Positions 23,560-35,823 of a stretch of 64,000 bases of DNA are shown here, piece by piece (position 1 is the stretch's first letter; each line of letters begins with the position of its first letter). A model generated the notes under the pieces. The model searched no databases, was not told the DNA's origin, and saw only the letters and a list, made by a program, of their open reading frames with translations. This stretch comes from Petunia secreta (Eukaryota; Streptophyta; Magnoliopsida; Solanales; Solanaceae): NCBI GenBank assembly GCA_029990175.1, contig JARKIP010000005.1, positions 51,449,001 to 51,513,000 of the forward strand. Reading direction: 5' to 3'. Position numbers and translations under genes: made by a program.

Positions 23560-24175
23560 TCATGGACCTTTTTCCAGGCAGGTCAAGAACAATGATGGAA
23601 CCATCTAGACCAAGCATATCTGAAAATAGAATGAGAAATAATTTCCTACAAAGACTAGTAGAAATTCAGAAGTAGAGCATCCACAATTAGACGAGGTGAT
23701 AAATGTAGATAGAGATATAGAAACTTTTCAACAAAGTTAACTAAGATTACTTAATCCTAGAATGTTATTTAGTGTTGGAACTTTTTCAAGAGATGCCCAG
23801 CTATATAGACGTTACAGATAACAACCGGTGTCGGCGATAGGAGAAAATATTAGAGCAATAAATGTTATAAATCTTGAATCAGTAAACCAAATAAAAAAGT
23901 CGAAAATGAATTTAATGCACTTAGGTTTAATTGTCATAGGAATAAAAGGTTTAACCATAAAAATTTGGGAACGAAAGTATTAATTGAAATATATGACGAT
24001 AGATGGGTGGAGGAATATTTTACTGTAGTCCAGATTTTATGATAAACTTCACGGAATTTGGAAAACATATTAAAATAGAAATACAGACTAAGGGATATGA
24101 ATATATGACCAATGAAAATAACTTACTGGTATATGTAGGGTTCATTGGTAAATTAACATCTAGTTGTGCTACTAA
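23560..24175 (+). pseudogene. Possible endogenous pararetrovirus (Caulimoviridae) relic, movement-protein-like region
   Basis: Conceptual translation in shifting frames gives segments whose pattern suggests the 30K-superfamily movement protein region at the front of caulimovirid polyproteins, such as a conserved 'HLG' strand near 23920 and an aromatic/acidic stretch near 24010-24110. Stops and frame changes occur throughout (for example near 23675, 23740, 23820, 23980 and 24027), and a MITE cuts the 3' side at 24176. Nothing here could be expressed as a functional protein. The call rests on pattern memory, not on a search; an unknown transposon ORF is the main alternative. Confidence 0.4.
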
Positions 24176-24592
24176 GAGCCTGTTTGGCCAAGCTTCTGGG
24201 GAGCCAGAAGTGCTTATTTTTCTCCAAAAGTGCTTATTTTAAAATTTTGGGATGTTTGGCCAAGCTTCTAGGAAAAAATAAGTGCTTTTGAGTGGCAGCA
24301 GAAGCTGTTTTTCTGCTATGGGGAAGAAGCTGAAAAAAGTAGCTTCTTGAGAAAATAAGACTCATTTCAAACTTCTATATTTAATCAAATTAATATTATT
24401 ATATATCCATTTTCGTAATTTAATAATTTTTTCAACTATTGGTCAAACACAAATTAATAACAAAAGCACTTATCTAAAATTTGGTCAAACACAAACTGCT
24501 TATCTCCCAAGATACTTTTTTGAAAAGCACTTTTGATTAAAAAAAATACTTCTCAAAATAAGCTGATTTTGGCAGCTTGGCCAAACAGGCTC
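24176..24592. mobile_element. PIF/Harbinger-type (Tourist-like) MITE
   Basis: GAGCCTGTTTGGCCAAGCTT at the left has its inverted counterpart ending GGCCAAACAGGCTC at the right. TAA is duplicated on both sides (24173-24175 and 24593-24595), the 3-bp target typical of Harbinger elements. 417 bp, no ORF. It sits inside the pararetrovirus-like relic. Confidence 0.85.
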
Positions 24593-24650
24593 TAAGTTTA
24601 GATTAAAAGTAGATGATGTAGTAGAGCTGATGGGAAATAAAGGTATTAGG

Positions 24651-24666
24651 TGTGTGTGTGTGTGTG

Positions 24667-24724
<58 letters not shown>

Positions 24725-24735
24725 CATATACATAC
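24651..24735. repeat. Compound microsatellite (TG)n(TA)n(CA)n(TA)n
   Basis: Perfect TG, TA and CA dinucleotide runs follow one another, forming a self-complementary stretch. The ORFs across it on both strands are artefacts of the repeat. Confidence 0.95.
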
Positions 24736-25143
24736 CTGTTTATGGGTGTTAAAGTTTGAATATTTCAATACTTTTTGCCTTCAATATTTTCCTCATGATC
24801 GCGCCCAGTATAAAACTTGCGAATGTTCTCATCCAAAGTTTCAATGTATAGTACTTCTATCAACTCTACTTCTTTAATTTTAAGTTCTCCTTTTAATTAG
24901 GATTATGGTATGGACTCTAGATTCTATACATGGACATGTATTGATATCTGTTCAAGTATTTATTTTAAAGTTTGATCTTATATGATATAACTGAAAAAAT
25001 CGAAACACCAAACTGAAAATAACCGAAATGAAAAGAGGAAAACCAAACCGAACCAAACGGTTCGGATTGCAATTTTTCAAAACCGAAAATCAAAAAACCA
25101 ACAGAATAACTAAAAACCAAACCGAAAAATCGAATGCACAACC

Positions 25144-25699
25144 TGTATTGGGTGAAAATTCACCCACTTACGTGGCTCTTCGGGTGCATGATTGGAGGTA
25201 CGTTTGTGCTAAGATACGAGAAAAGATCGAGAGGTGAGAGCCTTGACCCCCGAGGTAAATCACCGAGGTCAAGTCTCAAGGCAAGCCTCGAGGAGATTCA
25301 TCCTCGAGCATTAGAAGACTAACTTCCCCGAGGTAAGTAGCTTAGACCTCGGGGAAACGGTTACGTGCCATTTAAGGAGTTACTTTGTAACGATAGCTCA
25401 TTAATCAGACATTAAATGAGCAGATCATAGGAAGGCCACGGTCGTAACGTGGGAAACGGCTAGTAACTGCTTAGTTCATGCATTAATTATCATTGTATTC
25501 TAGTGGCTATAAATAGCATCCTGGCCAACCTTGTAATCCATCCAGAAATATATACTATTACTTTGTTTCTTTACTGTTCTTGATATTTTATATTTGTCGA
25601 TTATTTTCTCGAATTAATCCGCAACTTTTATATGACAAATTGCTTGTTAACCGCGTCACAAATTCGATTGATTGACCTAACCTGATTTAGCGCAATACA
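25144..25699 (+). repeat. 5' LTR of the Tat-type element
   Basis: Starts TGTATTGGGTGAAAATTCAC and ends GCGCAATACA. A TATA-like GGCTATAAATAGC lies near 25504. It matches the 3' LTR at 40950-41504 throughout, with scattered differences. Confidence 0.92.
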
Positions 25700-25702
25700 A
25701 AT

Positions 25703-25720
25703 TGGCGACATCTGTGGGAA
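25703..25720 (+). other. Primer-binding site of the Tat-type element
   Basis: TGGCGACATCTGTGGGAA lies 3 bp after the LTR. It is one or two changes from the TGGCGCCGTCTGTGGGAA usual in Tat elements. Confidence 0.7.
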
Positions 25721-25788
25721 ACTAGCAATAACGTTTGTTTCGAAGTTGCACGCCATAATTTCCATACCTTCTCCGTCAATCCTTAGCA

Positions 25789-27480
25789 ATGGCTGACAAC
25801 ATCGATAACACAGTTGAACAAGTTGGAGATGGAACCCTTGTTCCTCCTCTAGGCGATGGAACGCAGGTTCCAGCAATCCAACCAAGTAATGGAACCCCAA
25901 ATCCACCTGTTGGCGTAACCCCACCAATTCAACCAGGTGTTGGAATGCCACTACCACCACCGATTGATCCCTCTTCATCGGGGTCAAACGACCCATTCCA
26001 ACAATATATTATAAATGCTTTACAACAGCTCCAGGGGCAGTTCGCTACGCAGACAGGCTTCAACGCCGAGTTTCAAAGTTCTGGGAACACGAGGAATAAT
26101 GCAATTCCCACTAAAACTCTACCTGCAGTTCTCAATTGAGGCATCCCAAATTTTGTTCCTACAGGCGCAACAACAGGGAGACTTCCCAAAAGAGTTGCAT
26201 CTGGAGGCTCGAGGACTTCCTCGATTGGCACCCAACCCTTTGGGACAACCCCAACTGTGGCAGAAACGAGCGTCTCGCTAGGCCTAGAGAAATGGAAGAA
26301 ATATTTTGAAGCCCAATTTTCAAAAAGGCTCGAAAATGTTCTCGGGATTAGAAAAGCTCAACGTATCTTAGATATCGAAAAAAATGCAGGCAGCAACCTT
26401 TTAAGCCAGAGGCTGCTCCTGCCCATACCAAAACACTTCAAGCTGCAGATCTTGAAGAAGTATGATGGGACTACTGACATCGCTGATCATGTGGCCGAGT
26501 ACATGGCCATGGTCAAAAGCAATGATTTGTCCCCGATAGAAAAGGAGTCAATGTTCTTGAAGAAGTTCGGGGATACCCTTGAGAAAGGGGCACTTCGGTG
26601 GTATATGCATCTCCCCTCGGAGTCTATTTTCAAGCTTGGATGAGTTGGATGATTTGTTCATCAAAGCGCATACTGGGGCTCAGAAAATCCTTAAGGGGAA
26701 GGAGGATGTGTTTGAAATCAAACAATGGTATATGGAGCCCATCAAAGAATTCCTCGAGCGTTTTCAGGCGGAAAAAATGGAATAGCCAACTATGGATGAC
26801 AACTTGGCAATCATGGCATTTGAGAGGAACATCAACACTAGCAATTCTGAAGACGCTGCCGAGCTAAAAAGAGACCTCCAACAGTGGTAGGTTCGAACCT
26901 AGGATGAATTGCATGATAGGGCAACAACAAGGAGTAGGCTCGAGGAAGCTGAGTGGAGGGCGTTGGGCCAATAAAATGCTTATAGAAATCAATCTAAGTC
27001 TTCTCGATGCGCCGATGCGCAACGAGGAAACTCGAAGGGTCGGTACGACCCCTATAATTCTCAAAAGCAACATGTAAGTCAACGGCTCGGAGCCCAGCAT
27101 GTGAGTCAGAGGCTCGGGGGGAAGGTCGGTGAAAACGCTAGTCAGAAAAATTCAGCGATTCCATCTTTGGTGTCTAAAGAAAAGGATCTTCCTCATATTC
27201 CTAACTATAAATGCAATGTGTCCACTACGGAGTTGGTAAATGCGTTGAAAGGGATGACTGACTAAGGAGTTCGGTTACCGAAGGATATGAGAACGCCCCT
27301 AGGGAAGAGAGATCCCAATTTGCATTGCAAGTTCTATGTTGATTATGGACATGCTACCAAGGATTGCAAGGCACTCCGCCTTGAAGTGGCTCATCTTATG
27401 AAAAAAGGTATTGAGAGAGTTTCTCAGTGACAAATGGAAACAAAATTTTGCTAAAAATAAGGGAGATGGACAACCGCCGA
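25789..27480 (+). pseudogene. Tat gag, broken
   Basis: It opens MADNIDNTVEQVGDG and is Pro/Gly-rich at first. The gag core reads LKKYDGTTDIADHVAEYMAM near 26450 and KGALRWYMHLP near 26590. A zinc-knuckle-like CKFYVDYGHATKDCKAL near 27328 has the Tat spacing. The frame changes at least four times between 25789 and 27411. Confidence 0.75.
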
Positions 27481-30400
27481 GGGCTCCATCCCTTAAGAGA
27501 GTCGTGAATGTGATAAAAGGGAGATCAGAGGTGAATGGTGTCAGCTTTGCCGCTGCGATGAAATTTGCGAAGCTTTCAATTACCATGGAGAAAAGAATTC
27601 GAACAGGTGGTTCGGGTAAAAAAATAATTTTTGATAAAGATGATTGTAACGGGATGATGTTCAATGACTCAGATGTTAAACGAGACTTGATCGACCCCAG
27701 TAGCTCGGTAAATATTATCAGCTATGGGGTTGTGAAGAAGATGTGGTTGAAGGACCTTATCGTCCTGAAGGCAACCATATTGACAGGATTTAATAATTCA
27801 ACGGAGAAGACTTTAAGGGAGATTACTCTCACTACTTCTGCCGAAAGAGTTGATAAGAAGACAATGTTTCAAGTAATGTTCGAGGACATGGCCTACAACG
27901 TTATCCTCGAAAGGCCTTGGATTCACAAGATGGAAGCCGTGCCATCTACCTTGCATCAAATCATCAAATTCCCTACTCCGTAGGGAATACGTGTAATTCG
28001 AGGTGAACAGCGAGTAGCTAGGGAGTGCTATTCAATTTCCATGAAGAATGGAGTCACCTCGAGTGGGCCATCAAAAGAACAAGTAACTTGCCCGGGGTCT
28101 GATGAGGAGGAGAGTTCGGTTCTTGGAGTGGACTCTGAGAAAGAGGTAGAGAAGATCTGGACATACATGCAAGAGCCTCAAAAGAAGAAGGCCGAGGACT
28201 CAACTATTGAAGAGTTGGAATCCTTCGACTCAACTATTGAAGAGTTGGAATCCTTCGACTTGTCGAAGGAATTCCCAGAAAGAAAGGCGTTTGTGGGTTC
28301 AGAATTGGACCCAGAGTCAAAACAGGCCATCATTGAGCTACTAAAAGCTAATGATGATTGTTTCGCTTGGTCTCACGCAGATATAGTTAGAGATAATGAT
28401 GCACAAGCTGAACGTGGATCCTTACCACCCTCTTGTGAAGCAAAAGAAGAGACCACACGCCGACGTGAAGAAAAGGGCTATTGAAGATGAAACCAAGAGA
28501 CTGCTAGATAATGGTTTCATAAGAGAGGTAAAGTACCCTGATTGGCTCGCTAATGTAGTGGTGGTGCTAAAAAATAATGGCAAGTGGAGGATGTGCGTGG
28601 ATTACACTGACTTAAACAAAGCTTGCCCTAAAGATTTGTACCCATTTCCTCAAATAGATAGGTTGATAGACTCCACGACTGGATGCAAGTTATTAACCTC
28701 CTTAGATGCTTATTCGGTGTATAATCAAATTCTGATGAATCCAAGTGATGAGGAAAAAACTTCTTTCAACACAGATCAGGGTACATATTATTATAAAGTG
28801 ATGCCATTTGGCCTAAAAAATGCTACGTATCAAAGCCTAGTATGTTGAATGTTCAGAGATTATATTGGGAAAATAATGGAGGAATACATAGACGACATGC
28901 TAGTGAAGTCGGTTCAAATGGAGGATCATTTGAATTATTTAAGGGAAGCCTTCGCTATTTTAAGGCAGTACAACATGAAGCTAAACCCCGAAAAGTGTGC
29001 TTTTGGGGCTGGCTGGGGAAAATTTTTGGGCTTCATTGTCTCCGAACAGGGCATCGAGGCAAATCCCGAAAAGATCAAAGCTATTGAGAAGATACCCGAG
29101 GTTCTCTCGGGACCCAAGGAAGTTCAACGCCCGACTGGCCGGATGGCAGCCTTGAGTAGATTTATCTCGAGGTCTTCCAAATGATGCCACAAGTTTTTCT
29201 TTGTATTAAAGAAAAATACCGACTTTGAATGAACATCGGAATACAGAGAGGCGTTGAGAGAGTTATTTGGCTAACTCGTTGCTTGTTAAGCCAAAAGATA
29301 GGGAGACATCTTTGATTTACCTGGTTGTGTTCGAGGTAGCAGTTAGTTTAGTCTTGGTTTGAGAAGAGGATAGGAAGCAGCAACCCATATATTATCTGAG
29401 CAACTCTCCTCGACGCTGAGACAAGGTACGGAAAATTAGCACTTTCTTTGGTTGTAGCTGCTCGTAAACTTCGGCCTTACTTTCAATGTCATCCCATAGC
29501 CGTAGTTACCACGTTCCACTTGAGAAGTATATTACATAAGCTTGAGCTGTCGGGGAGGTTGTCTAAATGGGAAATTGAGTTGAGTGAGTATGACATTGTA
29601 TATCATCCTCAATCTGCCATAAAATCTTAAGTGTTGGCTGACTTCGTGGCTGATTTCAGTGCTAAGATACTCCACGAGGCCGAAAATGAGAATTTGATGG
29701 CTAAAAGATAAAATTTTGGGGTTTGGATACTTTACATCGATGGAGAAACTAATTCCAACGGCTCAGGGCTCGGAATGGTGCTGGTAGCTCCTACGGAGGA
29801 AAAGATAGAGCACTATGTGCAGATTGAAAAGTTGACCAACAACGAGGCATAATACGAGGCCGCCATAGCGGGGTTAGAGTTGGCTAAGAAGATGGGAGCA
29901 GAAAGAGTATAGCTGAGGTATGATTCGCAGTGAATTAAGTGCTCGATGATTATACGGCTCGGGAGCCCAGGATGAAGCAATTTATGGCTTGAGCACAACA
30001 AGTCTTGGCTGGGTTATAGGACTGGAATGTTAAACAAATCCCTCGAGAGGATAACGCCGAGGCTGACGCCTTGGCTAATACATGGTTTGCTATTGAAAAG
30101 GAGAACTCGAGGACTGATTAGATTGTTAGGATACTCACTTCTGCAGTGGGAAAGATAAAGTTGAACCGCCAGCTAGTGAACCATGTTGGCGTAAAGATTG
30201 AGGTGAACTTGGTGAATGAGACCCGGGATTGGCGTACTAAGTTTATTTCATACTTAGACCTAGGAATTTTACCAGCAGATAAGAAAGAAGCTGAAAAGCT
30301 GAGGAAGCAAATGGTCCCCTACTCGATGATTCAGGGGATATTATACAAAAAGATTTATTGCGGCCCGATGGCCAAATGCCTAGGCCCAAGAAAAATTGAG

Positions 30401-31463
30401 TATGTCATGAGGGAGGTACACGAGGGCGAATGTGGTAATCATTCAGTGGAAAAGCCCTGGTGCAAAAATTCCTCCGAGCAGGGTATTATTGGCTAGAAAT
30501 GAGTGAAGATGCCAGATTGTTTGTAAGAAAATGTGATAAATTCCAAAAGCATGCCTCATTGATTCATCAACAAGATGAACCACTATATTCGGTTGTCTCG
30601 CCTTGGCTTTTCATGAAGTGGGGGATGGATATCGTAGGCCGATTTCCTAAGGAGAAAGGTGGTGTTCGGCTTATCCTTGTACTCACCGACAATTTTACTA
30701 AGTGGGTCGAATCAGGGTCTTTGCTAAGGTTAGAAAAAAGAAGGTTATCACCTTCTTATAGAAGAATATCATTTGCAGGTTTGAGGTCCCAAAGGAGATA
30801 ACTTGCGATAATGGCCCGCAGTTCATGGGTTCGGAAGTCACCACTTTCCTTGCGAAGTAGGAGATTAAAAGAGTGGCCTCGACACCTTATCATCCAAGTG
30901 CTAACGGGCAAGCTAAGTCCTCAAATAGAATAATCATAGAGAATCTCAAAAAGAGGATGGATGAAGCAAAAGGCTCATGGCCTGATGAATTGTCAGGGGT
31001 CCTATGAGCGATGCACACTACTGAGAAAAATAGCACGGATGAAACCTCATTTTCCCTCGCCTATGGGATTGATTATTTGATTCCTGTGGAGGTCGGCAAA
31101 CCTAGCCTTCAGTATGCTAACACAACCAAGGAGTCAAATCAGCAGGCGATGCGTGTGGAGTTGGATTTACTCGAAGGGTGAAGGGAAATAGCTTTGGTTC
31201 GACTAACGGTCCAGAAAAGGAAAATCAAAGCTTACTTGAATAGGAAAGCTAAGTTCGGAGCTTTCAAGGTTGGTGATTATGTGTTAAAAGCTTCGAATCA
31301 AACTATCAAGGAGAAAAATGCAGGCAAACTAGCTGCCAATTGGGAAGGGCCTTATCGAGTCAAAACCATTGTTGGCAAAGGATCTTATCAGTTAGAGGAT
31401 CTGGAAGGCAAACAAGAACCTTCAAATTGGAATGTTTCCAATTTAAAGCGTCACTATTTTTGA
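27481..31463 (+). pseudogene. Tat pol, broken: protease, RT, two RNase H, integrase
   Basis: Protease-like LIDPSSSVNIISYG near 27690. RT with MCVDYTDLNKACPKD near 28595, LDAYSVYNQI near 28705, MPFGLKNATYQ near 28803 and YIDDMLVKS near 28888. The first RNase H ends near 29630. The second, plant Tat-type RNase H is near 29725-29990 (LYIDGETNSNGSG). Integrase has CDKFQKHA near 30535 and WGMDIVGRFP near 30620; its C terminus runs to 31463. Stops lie near 28847, 29183 and 29630, and several frameshifts occur. A 30-bp unit is duplicated in tandem near 28199-28260. Confidence 0.82.
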
Positions 31464-32127
31464 CATTGAGGTACGATACCCTTCATCAGTGAAATTTATT
31501 ACCTACAACAATGAGCTGTCAATGCTTCAAAGCTTAGGTTCATAAGTCTGACCCCTCGTTTTTCTTTGCTTGCCCTTTTCAGGAAGCGAAGGGAATGATA
31601 TTCAGTGCTCGGGTCCTCATCAATTTGCACCCGACCACTGGGGCACGGTGTGCAGTCAAGAATGACTCAAAGCCACACAGACCGGGGACTCCAAACGAAC
31701 CCGAGGACTAGCTATCTGAATACTGGGGATTGTCTCCCGAAGGTTAGCTTAGTTTATTTTATTGCCCGAAGTGGCTTTCGATGAAATTGCCTAAGTCTTG
31801 ACTAGGTTTTATGTAAGCGCCTGTTATGGTTTTTTTATCATCAATGAAATAAACTTGATTCAATATCTCTTTGTTTCGATGACTAGTACTCGAAGTTATA
31901 TCATTTATTGAGTTTATATCATTATAAGTTTGTTCTTTCATGCCATGGCTTGAGAACGAGAAATCGTTCTAAGCTAGCATCGGTGTGAAGTAAATTTAAT
32001 CTAAGTCTTGCAAGCAAAATATTCTAAGTTGTCGAATGCTTTCAAGGTAAAAGTAAAAGACTAGCACTTAATTAGAAAAAGAATAATGGAAATTCATTGA
32101 TAAAGGCCTGGGGGCCACAAAAGTTAT
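31464..32127. other. Spacer between Tat pol and the antisense tract
   Basis: No ORF with motifs. A polypurine-like GAAGCGAAGGGAATG is near 31576. No further feature seen. Confidence 0.5.
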
Positions 32128-34854
32128 TTACATCAAATGGCTCGACGGCTTTAACAAAAAGAAGAGAAAGAAGTTATTAATTTTTGGGGTCATCTTCCCT
32201 ACTGCTCGAAGTTCATCCTCAGGGACTTCGTTATCTTCTTCAACTTCGTCACCGGAGCTGTCATTGCTCGAAGAAAGCTTATCCATGATGGAATATTCTT
32301 CAGCTTCGGCACCCGAGCTATCATTGCTCGAAGAAAGCTTATCCATGATGGCCTGAGCCTTGGCATCATTGCTTTGAGCCTTGGCTATTTCTTCATCCAA
32401 ATTCATCCCGGTTTTGCATTTCTCAAGGGTCTTCAACCTGGTTTGGATAATAGCTCAATTTTTATCTGCACGAGCTCTGGTCTCCTTTTCCTTGAGCTTT
32501 GATGAAGAAGATGCCTCTTTGCCTTGAAGGGTGTTGACCTCAGTCTCGAGGTCTTCGTCTGAGCCTCTAACTCGTTCATTTTGACCATTTACACCTTCGG
32601 TTTATTATGATACTTCTCAGTGACTTCCTTAACCTTGGCATTGGCCTCATTCGTTAGCCTTTTGTTTTCAGCTTGGTGGTTTTATTCATGCGCCTTCACT
32701 TGAGCCTTGAGGACGGCGGTAGCCTCACAAGCCTTGGCCAACTCGAGGTCAGACTTATCAACAGCTTTGCGAGCCTGATCTAGCTCGAGGTTGGACTTGA
32801 GCAACTCCTCCCGTAGTTTAGAAACTTGAAACTGAAGCTCCGACCTCTGACGGTCCCACTTGTCCCCGACCCTCTTGAGAGAAGACGATCGGTAGAGCTC
32901 AATCTATATAGCCTTAATTGCATATACATAGCTCTGCAAGAGGTTTGGGTAAAATCAAAATTAAAGAGAGGATGGTCAGAGCCAACAAAGTTATACGTAA
33001 TAAAAATTTGCCTGAACTGCGTGCTGGGCCGAGAGAGCCATCAAGTCTCCATGAGCTGTGTCCTTGGTATGCTCCTGCTCCTGTGGCCCGAACAATCCCT
33101 TATAACACATGGGATGGCCAAGGTATCATCCAAAAGGCACACGTTAGAAGGGATCCCAACACTTCTCAACCCCCTTTCGGAACCCAAGGCGTTAGAAGGC
33201 TCAGAAGCAGCATGTCGAGTGCTCGGTGCTGCTCTCTTTTTGACAGAAGAGGAATTTTAGCAGTTCTTTCCTTAGCAGCAGAGGAAACTTCGGCTTCACC
33301 GAACTTGGCCTTGCCTTTGGCTTTGTAGGCAGCATGATCCGACCCCTCGAGGTCAACCAGCTCGATCTCATCAGGAACTTCATCACCAATGGGCTCATCA
33401 ATCAAACCTCGACGTGGCGTGGCCGCATCCTTAGGACCCGGAGCGGTCACTTCCACTCGAGGACGCTTTGCCTTGGTGGATTTCTTCGAGGATTGCCTCT
33501 TCCTCTTTGGATCTGAAGAAATATAAATTGGAGACTTACGGCTAAACGATGAAGAAATAATGATGGAAATAGACATACCAAGAAGATGTTGTTACCTTTC
33601 TAAGTCCCTTAGCAAGGCGCTCCTTCGGGGACATAGACTGGCACAAGGACTTCGACAGCCAAGCCCTCCAATTCATTCAAGCTTTCCATTGCATCAGGGA
33701 CTTCTTTCTTCTTCTCCTTCTTTCCCTTTTTTTTCTTCTCCTTTGGCTCGGAAGCCACTATGTTGGGAAAACCTACAAAAGGGGAGGTGAAATTAGTAAG
33801 AAAGAAGTCTCAAGGGAATTTCAAAAGAGAACAAAAATGATATTTAGAACTTACCGTGCCGTTTGCACGCCCACTTGTTTTCTCCAATGCAGCTAAGACC
33901 ATCCATGATGTCTCCGGCCTTGTTTTGATATGGATAATCGCTTAAACCCAAGCGGTCAGATCCTTTGGGGGAACGATTGGAATCTTTTCAGCTGAGAAAC
34001 TTGAGGCGATAGTTAGAAAATAAGAAACTATGAGGGGAAGTATAAAAATTACCGAAGATCATCAGAAATGTTACTTACGAGCTTTATTCCACACCTCGGG
34101 AAATCCAAGCTCGGAGGATAGAAGACTGGTCGGGAGAAGAGCGAAGCAATCACACTATCCTCGGTCTTCGCTGTCCTCACTCTTTGTAATTAATGAGTAT
34201 TTGCCTCGTTTCTAATTTGAACGACCCCACCTTTATGCAATGTGGGGTAGAAGAGAGCAATCAAGTGTTGAAAAGTGAAGGGCACCCCGGCCTTCTAGCT
34301 TAAGAAGTCAAGGCATTGAATGACCCTCCAGAGCCTAGGGCCTAGTTGGGCCAAACATAAATTGTATGTTCAGAAGAAAGCATCAATAACCTGATGAACA
34401 AGTAGAGTAAACCCTACTGTAAATAGATAGGTATAGACGAAATTGTGCTCGACTACTCTGTCGCAACTTTGACTGTTCGGGGTGGGGACTCCAACCTGGA
34501 CCTCAGGGCCCTAGTTGCATTCCTCTCGAACTAAAGCAGTGTGAGCTTGTGTAATCAGGCTCGGTGTAACTTGAACGGGAACATTTCTATTTTCCTCGTG
34601 CTCGGCAGCTGTTTGATCTTGTAGCTTAAAATGCTTATCGAGGTCAAAGCTTGAAGGGATGACCTGGTGAGGCACGATATCTTTGATAGATGTTTTTTTT
34701 TCTTGGGCTTTGAAGTTCCCGCCTCAGTATTGACATTTGCTTCACCACCACCAGCCGCAACGACGTCAACTTCTTCGCCAGCAGTTTCCTCAGTATTGTC
34801 GCGGTTAGCAGTAGCTGTGCGCCACCTTGGGTTTAAATCACCATGTTGCGACAT
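32128..34854 (-). pseudogene. Antisense extra ORF of the Tat-type element, broken
   Basis: On the minus strand a coding-like tract starts MSQHGDLNPRWRTATANRD at 34854. It passes a Lys/Ser/Pro-rich region (KRKRQSSKKSTKAKRPRVEV near 33500), then a Leu/Lys/Glu/Ala-rich coiled-coil-like part (about 32400-32800), and ends in an acidic Ser-rich tail (MDKLSSSNDSSG, twice) before the stop at 32128. Several frame changes and stops break it. Extra ORFs between pol and the 3' LTR, including antisense ones, are known from Tat-lineage elements; their function is not established. The 60-bp unit carrying MDKLSSSNDSSG is duplicated in tandem. Confidence 0.55.
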
Positions 34855-34992
34855 TACCTCAGTATTTCATCCGTCAATGGAATAATATCTAAGAACACTA
34901 GGACGTTCACCAGTTCGTCGCCGATGACCATGGTAGCGATGTTAGGGACCCTTTCCTCAAAGGGACCTGAAGAGTTTTGAACAAAGTGGGTT

Positions 34993-35818
34993 TGATGCCG
35001 GGCAAATTGGCCTAAACGACAACCATCAAGAACCAAGCTTGAAGAGCACAAAGGTTGCGAGTCAAGGCCTTCGGATGAGGGTTCGAGAGCGAATTGAAGC
35101 CATGGACTTGAGCACGCTTGAGGGAGGACCTACTACGGGCCAAGGAGGAACACTTAGAGTCCATTTTGAGCCGTATCCATACCTCCCAGGAAGAGGAGGC
35201 GGACCGCCTGCCAAAGTCCAGAAGGCTGCACAGCAAGAGGCAGAGTGCCTCCCCCACTGAGGCGGACCGCCCCTCACTGAAGGGCCCTGAGGCGGAGTGC
35301 CTCCCCCAATGAGGCGGAGCGCCTCCCCTTGTAAGCTTGGACGGGATTTTGTGTAAAGTTCCATTTTTGCCCTTAAGTGGCTTGTAATGTTATAACCCAC
35401 TTTGGAGGTGTTTTAGACATTTACTTTAGTCTTAGAAAGGGCCTATAAATAGAGCCCTTAGGTCTTCATTTCATTTCAACAAACCTTGAATGTAGAATGA
35501 TGAATTTCTTGAGTGAATCTCAATGAAGAACCCGTGAGCGGGCATGATTTCACTTGGTGGATTCCAAGTTGAACATCGAAACCTCTTTGATCATTCTATT
35601 TGCAAGAGCCGGGTGCCTCTTGAGGGTAGTTGCATAGTATAGGTGATCCTTGACTTCACCCGGGGTGTATCGAGACGAGTTCCTCGGTGCTACTTAGGTA
35701 AACGTTCAAGCCTCGTCTTGCTCTTTATCTCGATATCTTCATCGATATCGCCTATCTTGTTTTAGCTTCCGCATTTTCATATCGTTCCTAGCTTCCGCTC
35801 GTGTTTTTCCCTGCATCA
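34993..35818 (+). repeat. Third, inverted LTR of the non-autonomous element
   Basis: Starts TGATGCCGGG and ends CTGCATCA, 826 bp, opposite in orientation to the other two LTRs. It keeps the U3 palindromes (35190-35325) and TATAAATA at 35444. It is followed by GTTG, identical to the first four internal bases after the true 5' LTR, then C and the next LTR. Confidence 0.88.
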
Positions 35819-35823
35819 GTTGC

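Larger units (their letters stand above)
23187..25143. mobile_element. Inverted-repeat-flanked composite (GGTGTGCAT ... ATGCACAACC)
   Basis: The left arm (GGTGTGCATTATTCGGATTA onward, rich in TTTGGTTTGGATTG) is the imperfect reverse complement of the right arm (ACCGAAAAATCGAATGCACA), with AACCGAA-type words running about 150-200 bp inward on each side. Between the arms lie the pararetrovirus-like relic, a Harbinger MITE and a compound microsatellite. Whether the arms are one transposon or two copies of one repeat is unresolved. The right arm is cut at its last bases by the Tat-type element. Confidence 0.45.

Noticed and set aside
24500..24877. ORFs rich in Cys-Val or Thr-His
   Set aside because: Products of the TG/CA microsatellite.
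35012..35400. ORFs in the LTRs at 35.0-35.4, 36.2-36.6 and 40.2-40.6 kb rich in Gly, Pro and Arg
   Set aside because: Mostly open because of the GC-rich palindromes. Only the first residues look like a polyprotein tail. Not independent genes.
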